Assembly: GCA_026386805.1 (NCBI GenBank)
Contig: JAPLMX010000128.1
Location: forward strand, 1 to 64,000
Origin: Phycisphaerae bacterium
GTDB taxonomy: Bacteria; Planctomycetota; Phycisphaerae; Sedimentisphaerales; Anaerobacaceae
DNA length: 64,000 nt
Direction of reading: 5' to 3'
Part shown: piece by piece, positions 8,622 to 18,905 of the stretch
Layout of the letters: every line of letters starts with the position of its first letter
Position numbering within the stretch: position 1 is the first letter of the stretch
Position numbers and translations under genes: made by a program
The notes under the pieces: generated by a model
What the model was told of the DNA's origin: nothing
Databases searched by the model: none
The model's input: only the letters and a program-made list of their open reading frames with translations

Positions 8622-9110
8622 ATGCGACGAAAGGTTCTTACGGCAGCTCTGTTGCTGTGTGCGTTGACAATTGGTTTTTCTTGTGCGGCGACGGATCAGG
8701 GTGCGGGACAAGGCGTCGGTACCCCGTCCACTGCGGACCAAGTTTGGGCTGCGTACAACAAGAAAGACTACGCAGGTGCCATTGAGCGGGCGGATGAGTG
8801 TATTAACGAGTCCCTCGGCGAAGCTATGGGGGAGCAGGAAAAACTCGAGGCCAGCAAGACCTCTCCGCCCCCGGTAGGACCGGCCTCGCAACGAGAGAAG
8901 AAGGTCATATTCGCGCGAGCTGCCCTGAATGACGCAGCCACATGCTTGTACATCAAAGGCCGGTCCCTCGAAGCCATGAGACGCAAGGACGAGGCCATCA
9001 GCGTGTACAAGAACGCATCCAAGTTGACTTATGCACGCTGTTGGGACCCCCAGGGATGGTTCTGGTCCCCCTCTGAAGGATCTCTCAATAGGCTGCGGAT
9101 GCTGAAATAG
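8622..9110 (+). CDS. secreted/lipoprotein-like TPR-type hypothetical
   Basis: Signal peptide; VWAAYNKKDYAGAIERADECI and KDEAISVYKNASKL TPR-like helices. Confidence 0.55.
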   Translation: MRRKVLTAALLLCALTIGFSCAATDQGAGQGVGTPSTADQVWAAYNKKDYAGAIERADECINESLGEAMGEQEKLEASKTSPPPVGPASQREKKVIFARAALNDAATCLYIKGRSLEAMRRKDEAISVYKNASKLTYARCWDPQGWFWSPSEGSLNRLRMLK

Positions 9111-9225
9111 AGGTCGGCCTCCCCGGCGAGCCGCCAGAAGAATTGATTTGTTGTCCCCTACTACAACATTCAACCCTCTGGCATTTCAGTGTACAGGAGA
9201 GCGTTGGAATCATAAGGAGCAACAA

Positions 9226-10473
9226 ATGGTAGTTGGAACGCTGGTAGCAATAACATCACAGGGACTTGCCGCCTGGGTATTCGGCACGTCATTACTCATA
9301 TTCCTGGGGGTAATGGCGATACTGGGAGTCATCAAAAAAAGGGACGCTATTCCTCCTTTCGCAGAGCAAATCCTTGCACTGTTCGCCGCTCTTCTGGCGG
9401 GTCTGTTTACGTTCTTCATCACAGGGACCATCGCAGTGGAAGGCAAGGGCATCCAGGCGGCAGGGGGTCTTGCCATGTTCGCGTTGGTCCGCCTTGGCTG
9501 GAAAGTCAGAGTAGAAGTGACGGCAGCCATAGAACCTCCAAGTCAAGAACCAGGACCAAAACCTGGGGAAAGCGTGCCTTCTCTGAGTGATGGCCAACCA
9601 AGGCCAGAGAAGAAGTTGAAGCCGAAGGCAAAACATCGAGGGCTTACCAAAACATCTGCCGCGGCTGTAGTGACTGTCGTGATCGGGGGGCTATTAATCG
9701 AAGCGACCGTGCCGGTGATTGACAGGAGCAGAGAGCATTTTGCCCGTGACACACATCCCGCTCCGACCCCAGGGGAGCCTCTCGTGGCTCCGCCGCAACC
9801 AACGTACAGCGCCTCGCCGTCCGTGATGAAGCAACCAGCGAACCGTGACTCGGCGTCGGTGATGGAAGAGTACCACCCTTCGGGGCTTATGGGGGACATT
9901 GGCGACTTGAGGCCCACGGCAAGAATGGAGGAGGCGGACCAGTTCACATACGAGCCTCAGGGAAGAGGGTCCCATGAATACGATTACAAGTATGTCAACG
10001 GGATACTCAACGAGAGGCCGGCCCAGTTTGCCGGAGTTATGTACTTGCACCCCCGCGGTAATTGGGGGACGGACCCTGCGGGTGGGTGCGACTTGAGGGA
10101 TGTTGCTGATGTGATCAGATGGGAAGCACGCGCTGTGGACGGGACTGTAAATGTTGAGTTTCTCATCGGGGGGATCACGTGGACATGGGATGAAATGGCC
10201 AAAAAGAAAGTGCCAGCCCCTTACCCTGATTCGCTTCCTCATACGGATTTGGGAACCAAGAGGCTCACTTCTGAGTGGAAACTCTTCGAGGTAGATCTCC
10301 GCGAGAAAGGACGAGTCAGAGACGATTTCAAAAAGGTGGTAGGTGGCTTTGGATGGGTCATCACCTGGGCGGCCAATGGATTGAAAATGTCTGATGATGC
10401 TCTAAGTCCTAATCAGAAAAAGGTATTCATAATTGAGATACGCAATATACGCTATGAAAGGAAACAACAATGA
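9226..10473 (+). CDS. membrane protein with periplasmic carbohydrate-binding-like domain
   Basis: RBS aaggag at 9213, ATG at 9226; TM segments; C-terminal domain shared with the next protein (GLMGDIGDL...). Confidence 0.65.
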   Translation: MVVGTLVAITSQGLAAWVFGTSLLIFLGVMAILGVIKKRDAIPPFAEQILALFAALLAGLFTFFITGTIAVEGKGIQAAGGLAMFALVRLGWKVRVEVTAAIEPPSQEPGPKPGESVPSLSDGQPRPEKKLKPKAKHRGLTKTSAAAVVTVVIGGLLIEATVPVIDRSREHFARDTHPAPTPGEPLVAPPQPTYSASPSVMKQPANRDSASVMEEYHPSGLMGDIGDLRPTARMEEADQFTYEPQGRGSHEYDYKYVNGILNERPAQFAGVMYLHPRGNWGTDPAGGCDLRDVADVIRWEARAVDGTVNVEFLIGGITWTWDEMAKKKVPAPYPDSLPHTDLGTKRLTSEWKLFEVDLREKGRVRDDFKKVVGGFGWVITWAANGLKMSDDALSPNQKKVFIIEIRNIRYERKQQ

Positions 10474-11972
10474 GAACTATGATCGGGTGCGAGATGACAC
10501 GGTTATGGATCATTGGTCGAGCGACCTGCCTTTATACAGTCCCGGCCGTTCTCATGTTGGCGGCTGGTGCTTGTTCCTATGCAGCCGATGCGACAGGTAA
10601 TCTGCAAGCCTGGCAAGAGAAGATTGTGAACGCCGTGTGGGTAGCCTACTCCCCTCCTTCCGCTAACCCGCAAAAGGGAATGGAAGCAACGGTGGATGCC
10701 ATCCGTCAGGACCTTTCCATACTGCACGATGCAAAATTCACCGGGCTGGTGACGTATGGCTCGTCCGGCGTGATGGGCAAGGAGTTCCCCCAAATCGCCC
10801 GGCAAGCTGGTTTCAAAGGCCTCATCATGGGCGTCTGGGACCCGAACAACCAGCAGGAGATGGCGGCGGCCGTTTCCGCCGCGAAGAATCCAATCATTCT
10901 GGGGTACTGTGTAGGCAATGAGGGGCTTGGAAAGCGATACAACGTCAGAGACTTATCGAAGGCGATTGATGCTCTTCGCAAGGCCACTGGCAAGCGTGTG
11001 ACTACGACCGAAGAAATCGACGACTACACAGACGAGGAGTTGCTGGGCCTTGGCGACTGGATCTACCCGAACGCACACCCTTACTTCCACAGCCAGTTGG
11101 AACCCAAGGCCGCGATAGACTGGACCGTTGCTGCTTTCCAGGATCTCACCAGAAGAGGTAAACGCTTCGTTATGTTCAAAGAAGTTGGTCTGCCAACGGC
11201 GGGAGACCCTGCCGGGAAGATGTCCGAGGCAGCCCAGGACACTTACTACGTGGAACTCGCAAAGACGCCCGTGAAGTTTGTGTACTTCGAAGCCTTCGAC
11301 CAGCCTTGGAAGACGCACCTGCCTATTGAACCCCATTGGGGAATCTTCAATTCAGACCGTTCACCCAAGGTTCTCGCCAAGCGTCTACTGCCGCCTGTGC
11401 CGCTCCAGGCGGCACCTGATGAGCGTTTCTACGTCTATGAAGATGCAGACTCCTCCAAGAACCACTTCAAGCCGACGGGCTTCATGGGCGACACCGGCGA
11501 CATACATATCGACGAGGCATGTGAGGTCAAGCCGCACTCTGGTCAGACCTGCATCCGAATCCTCTATGATGCAAAAGGAAAGGGACCGAGCACGGCACCC
11601 TATCCTGGTGCCGCCAAATGGGCTGGCGTCTACTGGCAAGAGCCCCCCAACAACTGGGGAAAAGATGAAGTATGGAAGGATAGCGGCTTCAATCTCTCTC
11701 CATACAAGCGAATGGTCTTCTGGGCCAGGGCGGAGAAGGACTGCCGAGTTGAATTCAAGGTGGGTGGTATCAGCGAAAAGCACGGCGATAGCCTGAAATA
11801 TCCAAGAGGCAGAACGGCAAAGCTGACCACGGAGTGGAAAGAGTACGACATTGATTTGCGGGGAACTGATCTCGCTCGCATCATTGGCGGCTTCTGTTGG
11901 GCTACGAACTGGGACACCAATCCCGATGGGATCACATTCTATTTGGATGATATCCGTTACGAAAAGAATTGA
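10470..11972 (+). CDS. GH17-like glycoside hydrolase with C-terminal carbohydrate-binding-like domain
   Basis: NAVWVAYSPPS..., YCVGNEGLGKRYN, VTTTEEIDDYTD, FKEVGLPTAGDPAG, YFEAFDQPWK. Confidence 0.65.
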   Translation: MRTMIGCEMTRLWIIGRATCLYTVPAVLMLAAGACSYAADATGNLQAWQEKIVNAVWVAYSPPSANPQKGMEATVDAIRQDLSILHDAKFTGLVTYGSSGVMGKEFPQIARQAGFKGLIMGVWDPNNQQEMAAAVSAAKNPIILGYCVGNEGLGKRYNVRDLSKAIDALRKATGKRVTTTEEIDDYTDEELLGLGDWIYPNAHPYFHSQLEPKAAIDWTVAAFQDLTRRGKRFVMFKEVGLPTAGDPAGKMSEAAQDTYYVELAKTPVKFVYFEAFDQPWKTHLPIEPHWGIFNSDRSPKVLAKRLLPPVPLQAAPDERFYVYEDADSSKNHFKPTGFMGDTGDIHIDEACEVKPHSGQTCIRILYDAKGKGPSTAPYPGAAKWAGVYWQEPPNNWGKDEVWKDSGFNLSPYKRMVFWARAEKDCRVEFKVGGISEKHGDSLKYPRGRTAKLTTEWKEYDIDLRGTDLARIIGGFCWATNWDTNPDGITFYLDDIRYEKN

Positions 11973-12220
11973 GTGGTGCAGTTGGCTATGACTGTTCAAC
12001 CGGAGCAACTGAAGTATGCGAACAACTGCTGCGGATCATGAAGCGGATCGCGCGATATGTTGAAGCATGTCGTCCTGTCTCATGATCGTATCTCTAATGG
12101 AACGCCTCCGTCCGACGATCGGAGCCGAAGTGTTGCGTCCATGGCGCGTGCCGCGCAGAAGCACAGTCTATCTGTGGACACACATAAACAGTGTTTGGCA
12201 CATCCGAAAGGGGAGGAACC

Positions 12221-13063
12221 ATGAAGAAGACGGCATTGTTCTGCTTGATTTCGGTGGTGCAGGTTTCTCAAGCATTTGCCGCTTCCGAGAAGGAAGCGGG
12301 AAATGCTGACAACGCCATACAGCAGAGCAAGTACTTACCTCTGTCCGTAGGCAATAAATGGGTATACCGTAAGACGGTCCCGCGCGGCGCTGCGGTTGTT
12401 GCATGGGAAGCTTTGGAGATTGACGAGAAAATCCAATTTGCATTCGGACCGGTAGAGCAAATCCGGCAAGGGACTTTCGAAGAAGTGTATGTGATCAAGG
12501 ATCGTATCGTCGAAGACGGTCGTCAAAGATGGGTGATCGACGTTGGTACAAAGGAGACCGCCAGAGATGGAAGATACAGTGGTCTGATGATGAGTGTCGA
12601 CAGAGTTCTTTGGGGGAGGCTCCCTTCCAGTGAGCATGTGGTCGAGATAGGTGAGATAATGATTTGGGAGCACTTTGCAGGACCCTTCCGACAGCAGAGG
12701 ACTTTGCTCATCGAGCCACGCCAGCCCAGCGTAGAAGCTCATATGAGTCGGCTCGATGGAATGGTCATCGTAAGCAACTCATCCAAGCCTGCCGCAGTTA
12801 CAGTCCCAGCGGGGAAGTTCGAAGAGTGCATCGAAATTGTGACTGAACTCAGACTCAAACGGCGCGATGAGAAGGTGGATATCTGGAGAACGCGCAGCTA
12901 CTACGCTCCGAATGTCGGACTGGTGAAAGAAGAACAAAGCTCGCCTGAACGAAAACCCACTTACACTCTCGAACTCACGGAATACAAGTTGACCACGGAA
13001 AAAGATGCTGACAAGAAGGCCGAACAAGCCGCTCCAGCGGACCCGGACAAGCCGGCGCACTGA
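12221..13063 (+). CDS. secreted hypothetical protein
   Basis: RBS ggggagg before ATG 12221; signal peptide; YLPLSVGNKWVY and VPAGKFEECIEI/YYAPNVGLVKEE motifs. Confidence 0.65.
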   Translation: MKKTALFCLISVVQVSQAFAASEKEAGNADNAIQQSKYLPLSVGNKWVYRKTVPRGAAVVAWEALEIDEKIQFAFGPVEQIRQGTFEEVYVIKDRIVEDGRQRWVIDVGTKETARDGRYSGLMMSVDRVLWGRLPSSEHVVEIGEIMIWEHFAGPFRQQRTLLIEPRQPSVEAHMSRLDGMVIVSNSSKPAAVTVPAGKFEECIEIVTELRLKRRDEKVDIWRTRSYYAPNVGLVKEEQSSPERKPTYTLELTEYKLTTEKDADKKAEQAAPADPDKPAH

Positions 13064-13331
13064 GCATTTCGTTCGGCACCGCAGATAGACGGGAGGCAGG
13101 TCAGAAACCGGGGCAGACCTACACTTTTTACATTCTGGTTCTGTGTTTGCGCAAGGCGATGAGGAAGATATACGCTCGCTGCTGCCCACCATGACACTGG
13201 AGCAGGGGCATAGTACAAGAGGGGGACTCCGTCAAGAGGAGAACCCAAGCGAACGGCGGCTGACACGGATTCGTGTGCGCGTGCCAACCGTTGGGTCGAG
13301 CGTGTCTACGCGAGCGCCAGTTTGGCACCCA

Positions 13332-15017
13332 TCAATCTTCCGGCAGGGGTTTGCCTTTGGTTTCCGGGGCCCAGATCAGGGCGACGATGCCTACGAGATA
13401 GATCAGGCACATCATCATCGCCACCGTGCGGAACGGCATCATCGTGCTCAGCCAGCCCAGCAGCATCGGGAACGGGGCCGCCGCGTAGCGGACCGTGTTG
13501 TAGCAGAAACCGACGCCCGTGCCTCGCAGCCGGGTGGGGAAGATCTCCGGGAAGTAGATCGAGTAGCCCGCGAAACAGGACAACGTGCCGAAGCCCATGA
13601 GCGGCAGCATCCAGTACACGTCCGTCTCCGTCTTGAGCGAGTGGAACACGAACGCCACGATCACCAAGCAGAACGAGAACGCCAGGAAAAACGCCGTGCG
13701 CCGGTTGAAACGAGATGCGACCCACGTGAAGGTCAACATGCCCAGCATCGCACCGACGTCCTGGAGCAGCGTCCCGCGGCTCTTGCACTTGTCAATGGTT
13801 CGTTGCAGCTCGGAGATGGTGCCGGCAAAGACCTGCTCCAGCAATTGCCGGTTCAGGAAGATGATGTCCTGTTTCTCGCCCTTGGCCTGGACCAGTTGCG
13901 CCATGTTCGACGTGCGTTTCGTCAGCTCCACCGACTGGAACGCCGCAGCGTCGTAGAGACTTCCCTCCAGGATGAGCCGGTTGAGGTCGGTCCGCAGCGC
14001 CTCCTGCGTGGCCTCCGGGACGTCCTGGCCAGGCTGGACCTGATCCAGCAGGCTCTGCACTTCGGGGGATAGTTGCTTCTTGATATGGGCAGAGGCCGAA
14101 TTGGCGCCGGCCTTCAAGGCCAGGGAGATCTCCGCCGGCTTGAGGATCTCTTTGGCCAGCAGCGGACGGTTGCGGAACGCCGTCGTGATCAGCTCCGGGG
14201 AGAAGAACGCGATGCCCCACAAGCCGACCATGCCCGCCACGCCGAAGCAGATGCCGATAATCGTGCTCTTGCGCCAGCGGGGATCGCGGAACAGGTCCGA
14301 AATGCGTCCGACTTTCCGGCCGGCGCCGCTGGCCGCCTGGGCCTTGGCCTTCTTCCAGGGTTCCGGCTCCTTCAGGATCAGGATAATGGGCACCACCAGG
14401 ACGATCGGCAGGACGCCCACGAAGAATAGCACCTGCCAGCCACTCCAGTGGCCCCAGAAGTTCTCCTTGCCGAGCACGATGCCGATACTCACGCCCGAGG
14501 CCAGGATGTTGCCGATGGCCGAGAGCGACTGCATCACGCCCAGGGCGATCGTGCGGAAGCGCGGCGTCACGCTCTCGGCCAGCAGGGTCGTGGCCGAGCC
14601 GAACATGCCGCCGACACCCAGGCCGCACAGGAAGCGGTAGATCAGGAATTCCGTGCCGTTGCGGGCCAGCCCGGATAGGCCGGCGAAAATCGTGTACGCC
14701 AGGAGCGTGGCGACCATCGCCTTGACCCGGCCGTACTTATCGCTCATCATGCCGAACAGAATGCCGCCCGTGCCCCAGCCAACCATCAGGATCATCGTGG
14801 CCAGGCCGCCCCAGTACTTCACGTCGCCGTCCGGGGCGGTCGCCCCGAGCAGTTCCCGCAGCGCGGGCTCGCGCGCCAGCACAAAGATCCGCTGGCCCAT
14901 GCAGTCGAACAGCCAGCCGCTCGCCGCCAGGATCAGGACCAGCCAGTGATAAAGCGTTACTTCTCGCCACCACGGGGTCTCGGCGGGGTCTCGGGGTAGA
15001 GCAATCGGTTCAGCCAT
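13332..15017 (-). CDS. MFS transporter with large soluble insertion
   Basis: Repeated TM helices; about 130-aa hydrophilic insert between TM blocks. Confidence 0.85.
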   Translation of the reverse strand: MAEPIALPRDPAETPWWREVTLYHWLVLILAASGWLFDCMGQRIFVLAREPALRELLGATAPDGDVKYWGGLATMILMVGWGTGGILFGMMSDKYGRVKAMVATLLAYTIFAGLSGLARNGTEFLIYRFLCGLGVGGMFGSATTLLAESVTPRFRTIALGVMQSLSAIGNILASGVSIGIVLGKENFWGHWSGWQVLFFVGVLPIVLVVPIILILKEPEPWKKAKAQAASGAGRKVGRISDLFRDPRWRKSTIIGICFGVAGMVGLWGIAFFSPELITTAFRNRPLLAKEILKPAEISLALKAGANSASAHIKKQLSPEVQSLLDQVQPGQDVPEATQEALRTDLNRLILEGSLYDAAAFQSVELTKRTSNMAQLVQAKGEKQDIIFLNRQLLEQVFAGTISELQRTIDKCKSRGTLLQDVGAMLGMLTFTWVASRFNRRTAFFLAFSFCLVIVAFVFHSLKTETDVYWMLPLMGFGTLSCFAGYSIYFPEIFPTRLRGTGVGFCYNTVRYAAAPFPMLLGWLSTMMPFRTVAMMMCLIYLVGIVALIWAPETKGKPLPED

Positions 15018-15211
15018 GTGTCTTTCTCCTTACTAAAGCACAACCGGGCCGCAGTGTACCGCCAAACCACCGAGGGGCCAAGTGATTTTTCCTGGGGATG
15101 GGCACCAGCGGTGCGCCAGGATTATGCCAAGGCAGGCCCCTGGCTGCCGGGTGCCCTGGGAACCGGGAAAACGGTAGCCAGACCCTTTGTCCCCCGGTAG
15201 AATGCCGCGGC

Positions 15212-16525
15212 ATGGATGGCTACAATCTGGTCAGTTTTGCAGGGATTTTCGTTCTGGCGGCGCTGGCATGGGCCTTGTCCGCCGACCGGCGGAATGTCAA
15301 TTGGCGGGTGATCGGATGGGGGATCGGCCTACAGCTTCTGATCGCCCTGTTTGTCTTCGTCGTGCCGGCCGGGGCCAGGGTGTTTCTCCTCGTCAACGAC
15401 GTGGTGGTCAAGGTCCTCGACTCGGCCGGTGAGGGGGCACGCTTCGTGTTTGGGCGTCTGGCCCTCGGGCCGGGACAAGTCAGCAAGGAGGGCGCCGAGT
15501 CACTCGGTTTCATGCTGGCGTTCCAGGCGTTCCCGACGATCATCTTCTTCTCCGCATTGATCGCCATCCTCTACTACGTGGGTCTCATGCCCCTGGTCAT
15601 CAAGGGCTTCGCCCGGGTATTTACCCGGCTGATGCGGGTGTCCGGGGCCGAGTCGCTGGTTGTCGCGAGCAACATCTTCGTCGGCGTGGAATCGAACCTG
15701 ACGATCAAGCCGCACCTGGCGAGCCTCACGGCGTCGGAGTTGTGCACCGTCCTGACGGCAGGCATGGCCACCGTCGCCTCGAACGTCCTGGCCCTGTACG
15801 TGCTGGCGCTCCAGAAGCAGTTCCCCACGATCGCGGGGCACCTGATCTCGGCGTCGCTGCTGTCCGCCCCCGCCGCCCTGCTGATGTCGAAACTCCTGCT
15901 GCCCGAAAGCGGCAAGCCGGTAACCCTGGGCCTGAACGTGGAGCCGTATTACGAGCGGGACGGCAGCCTCTTCGAAGCGATCATCAACGGGGCCAACGCC
16001 GGTGTTCGCATGATCGTAGGGATCGTCGCCCTGCTCATCGCCGTCCTTGGGCTGGTGGCGCTGGTCGATCTGGTGCTCGGGGGCCTCGGGAACGTCCTCA
16101 ATCCCATGCTCGGCACACACGGCGTCTGGTCGCTGGGCGGCTTGTTCGGCTATCTGTTCTACCCGCTGATTCTCGTCCTCGGCGTGCCCCCCAGCGACGC
16201 GGGCGTGGTCGCGCGGATCGTCGGCGAGCGGGTGATCGTCACGGAAGTCACATCCTACAGCGACTTGGCCGGGGCGATGGAGCACGGACTGCTCCAACAC
16301 GGACGTTCGGCAGTCATCACGGCATATGCGTTGTGCGGGTTTGCCCACGTGGCCTCGATGGCCATCTTCGTCGGCAGTATCTGCGCCCTGGCCCCGCAGT
16401 GTGCCAAGGGCATCGGCCCCATCGCCGTGCGGGCCCTGGTCGCCGCGACGCTGGCCTGCCTGATGACCGCCTGCGTGGCCGGGGCATTCTTCATGGAGGG
16501 ATCGATTCTGTTGGGAGGCTCGTGA
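15212..16525 (+). CDS. concentrative nucleoside transporter (CNT/NupC family)
   Basis: SNIFVGVESNLTIKPHLASLTASELCTVLTAGMATVASNVLALY; VARIVGERVIVTEVTSYSDL. Confidence 0.85.
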   Translation: MDGYNLVSFAGIFVLAALAWALSADRRNVNWRVIGWGIGLQLLIALFVFVVPAGARVFLLVNDVVVKVLDSAGEGARFVFGRLALGPGQVSKEGAESLGFMLAFQAFPTIIFFSALIAILYYVGLMPLVIKGFARVFTRLMRVSGAESLVVASNIFVGVESNLTIKPHLASLTASELCTVLTAGMATVASNVLALYVLALQKQFPTIAGHLISASLLSAPAALLMSKLLLPESGKPVTLGLNVEPYYERDGSLFEAIINGANAGVRMIVGIVALLIAVLGLVALVDLVLGGLGNVLNPMLGTHGVWSLGGLFGYLFYPLILVLGVPPSDAGVVARIVGERVIVTEVTSYSDLAGAMEHGLLQHGRSAVITAYALCGFAHVASMAIFVGSICALAPQCAKGIGPIAVRALVAATLACLMTACVAGAFFMEGSILLGGS

Positions 16526-16893
16526 TGCTCATTCGTCGCCTTGAGGACTGTGATAGATTCATCGGAGGGGACGACTCGATCTTGCGCGAGCTTCTCCACC
16601 CGGACAAGACCGAGATCGCGATTCGCTACAGCTTGGCGCACGCCGTGGTCAAACCCAGCGACAGAACCAAGCCTCACCGGCTCAGAACGGCCGAGGTCTA
16701 CTACGTCATGGCGGGCCACGGCCGCATGCACATTGACGCTGAGGTCTCCGAGGTGAATGCCAATTGTGCCGTGTACATCCCGCCAGGATCAACGCAATAC
16801 ATCGAGAACATCGGGGCCGCCGACCTCGTCTTCCTGTGCCTCGTGGACCCGGCGTGGCGGGCGCAAGACGAGGAGGTCCTGGAGGGCGACTGA
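16525..16893 (+). CDS. cupin-domain protein
   Basis: KPHRLRTAEVYYVMAGHGRMHID...VYIPPGSTQYIENIG cupin motifs; overlaps the preceding stop. Confidence 0.85.
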   Translation: MLIRRLEDCDRFIGGDDSILRELLHPDKTEIAIRYSLAHAVVKPSDRTKPHRLRTAEVYYVMAGHGRMHIDAEVSEVNANCAVYIPPGSTQYIENIGAADLVFLCLVDPAWRAQDEEVLEGD

Positions 16894-16972
16894 TTCCGCG
16901 CCATGACAATCCCGACGCTCATCACGTTTGCTGCTTATTTCGCCATCTTATTGGGCATCAGTCACGAGGAGG

Positions 16973-17578
16973 ATGAAGATGGGCCGGATCGCGGTGGATG
17001 TCGTGCTGCTGCCCGACGAGGCGATGACGAGTCGAGCGATTGAGATCAACCGGCAGCTCATCACGAGCGGCCGCCCGGAGATTGTCCTGAGCGAGGAGGA
17101 CTGCCTGCCGCACGTCTCGCTGGCGATGGGCTGCATCGATGAGGCGGATGTGAAGGCTATCCAGGAGCGACTAGAAGACCTCGCCCGTAGGACCACGGTG
17201 AGACAATTGGAGGCGGTGGGCGTCTCCAGTTCCATCAACTCTCGCGGCGAGACGACCTGCCTCCTCGAAGTCGAGAAGACCCAGGAACTGCAAGCACTCC
17301 ACGAATGGGTCATGGAGGAGATGACGCCGTTCTTTCGCTACGAAGTGACAGAGGCGATGATCTACGGCGATGCAGTCACGGGGACAACGCTGGACTGGAT
17401 TCGCACCTATCCGGAGAAAGCCGGCTACGAGCACTTCAGCCCTCACATCACGATCGGCTACGGCCGACTGCCGCCGGGGCTGTCGTTCCCGATCCCGTTC
17501 ACGGTCACGCGGCTCGAGTTGTGCCACCTGGGAAACCATTGTACCTGTCGCAGGATTCTGGTGACGGCGACTCTGTAG
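16973..17578 (+). CDS. 2'-5' RNA ligase/2H phosphoesterase-like protein
   Basis: Two HxS/T motifs: LPHVSLAMG and SPHITIGYG. Confidence 0.65.
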   Translation: MKMGRIAVDVVLLPDEAMTSRAIEINRQLITSGRPEIVLSEEDCLPHVSLAMGCIDEADVKAIQERLEDLARRTTVRQLEAVGVSSSINSRGETTCLLEVEKTQELQALHEWVMEEMTPFFRYEVTEAMIYGDAVTGTTLDWIRTYPEKAGYEHFSPHITIGYGRLPPGLSFPIPFTVTRLELCHLGNHCTCRRILVTATL

Positions 17579-17602
17579 GACGAGCGTCCCCGTATTGCCC
17601 GG

Positions 17603-18787
17603 TCAGTGTGCGATGACGCTGGAGACGCGGAAGACCGGCAGCAGCAAGGCGATCGCGATGGTCCCAATGATGGTGCCAAGGATCGTGATCATCAACGGCT
17701 CGATCAAGGTCATGACGTTGCGGATCGAGGTCTCCAATTGTTTCTGGTAGAAGATCGAGACCTTGTCGCAGACTTCGCCGAGCCGGCCGCTCTTCTCGCC
17801 GGCCCGCAGCATCTGGATGATGCCGGGCGAGATCAGATGGGCGTCTTCCGCGAGCATGATGGACTCCGACAACTGGTAGCCGTCCTGGATCTTCTCATCC
17901 ACCTGGGCCCACAGGCGCTGGAAGTGGTAGTTGTCCACGGCCCCTTCGATCACGCGGATCGCATCGAGCAGCCGGACGCCCGTGTTAACCATCGTGGCCA
18001 TGATCCTCATACTGCGCGTGACCACCATATCGACGAACATGGTGCCGATGATGGGGGTGTGAATCTTGACGCCGTCGAGGACGCGCCGGCCCTGGGGCGT
18101 CTTGGACCAATACCAGAGCATGCCGCCCCCGATGAGGATCGTGGTCACGATGCTGGTCATGGCTTCGAAGTTGCCCAGGATGTTGCTGACGCCGACGAGC
18201 ACCTGGGTCAACTTCGGCAGCGACGCCCCGCGAGCAGCGTAGATCCGCATGAAGCGCGGCAGGACGAAGAACATCAGGGTGCCCGTGGCGGCAATGGCCA
18301 TGAGCACCATGATGAACGGATACGTCAGGGCGCTGCGGATCTGCTTGCGGGTGTCCGCCTCGAAGCCCTGGTAGCCGGTGAGGACGGTGAGCATCTCGAC
18401 CATCCGCCCGGAGGCTTCCGAGGCCCGGACCATGCTGATGAACATCGAGTTGAACGTGCCCGGATAGCAGGAGAGCGCTTTGGAGAAGGTCTCGCCGCCC
18501 TTGACCCGCTCCGAAAGGTCGAGGATGACCGCCTTGAACTTGCTGTCGGCCGCCTGCTCCGCAATGGCGTCCAAGGCGTCGCTCAGGATCACGCCGCTGT
18601 CAAGCATGATGGCCAACTGCGTGGTGAAGAGGATCAGGTCGTTGGACTTGGCGCGAAACTTGGACAGCCGTTCCGCCGAATGGGGAGCGGAGGACGGAGG
18701 ACCGACGATAGCGCCGTTTTCGGTCTTCGGTCCTCGGTCCTCGATCTTCGGTCCTCGGTCTTGTGTTGGAGCCAGCAAGGTAGCCAT
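17603..18787 (-). CDS. type II secretion/type IV pilus inner-membrane protein (GspF/PilC)
   Basis: GspF family: two TM-containing repeats, GxLxEAL-like motifs. Confidence 0.92.
   Translation of the reverse strand: MATLLAPTQDRGPKIEDRGPKTENGAIVGPPSSAPHSAERLSKFRAKSNDLILFTTQLAIMLDSGVILSDALDAIAEQAADSKFKAVILDLSERVKGGETFSKALSCYPGTFNSMFISMVRASEASGRMVEMLTVLTGYQGFEADTRKQIRSALTYPFIMVLMAIAATGTLMFFVLPRFMRIYAARGASLPKLTQVLVGVSNILGNFEAMTSIVTTILIGGGMLWYWSKTPQGRRVLDGVKIHTPIIGTMFVDMVVTRSMRIMATMVNTGVRLLDAIRVIEGAVDNYHFQRLWAQVDEKIQDGYQLSESIMLAEDAHLISPGIIQMLRAGEKSGRLGEVCDKVSIFYQKQLETSIRNVMTLIEPLMITILGTIIGTIAIALLLPVFRVSSVIAH
18724..18760. repeat. 16-bp direct repeat TCTTCGGTCCTCGGTC x2 in the gspF 5' coding region
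   Basis: Encodes DRGPKIEDRGPKTEN. Confidence 0.7.
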
Positions 18788-18870
18788 AATGTCGTACTCG
18801 CCTATCGTCCGGAGGTTGCGCGGCTCGTTTCGTCACACGTCCGACGTTCTACGTGACGAGCTTCGCAACG

Positions 18871-18901
18871 TTGTCACCCCGGACTCCGATCCGGGGCGCA
18901 A
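18871..18901. repeat. palindromic repeat, GTCACCCCGGACtccgATCCGGGGCG
   Basis: Same family as 2296 and 2903. Confidence 0.6.
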
Positions 18902-18905
18902 CCGA

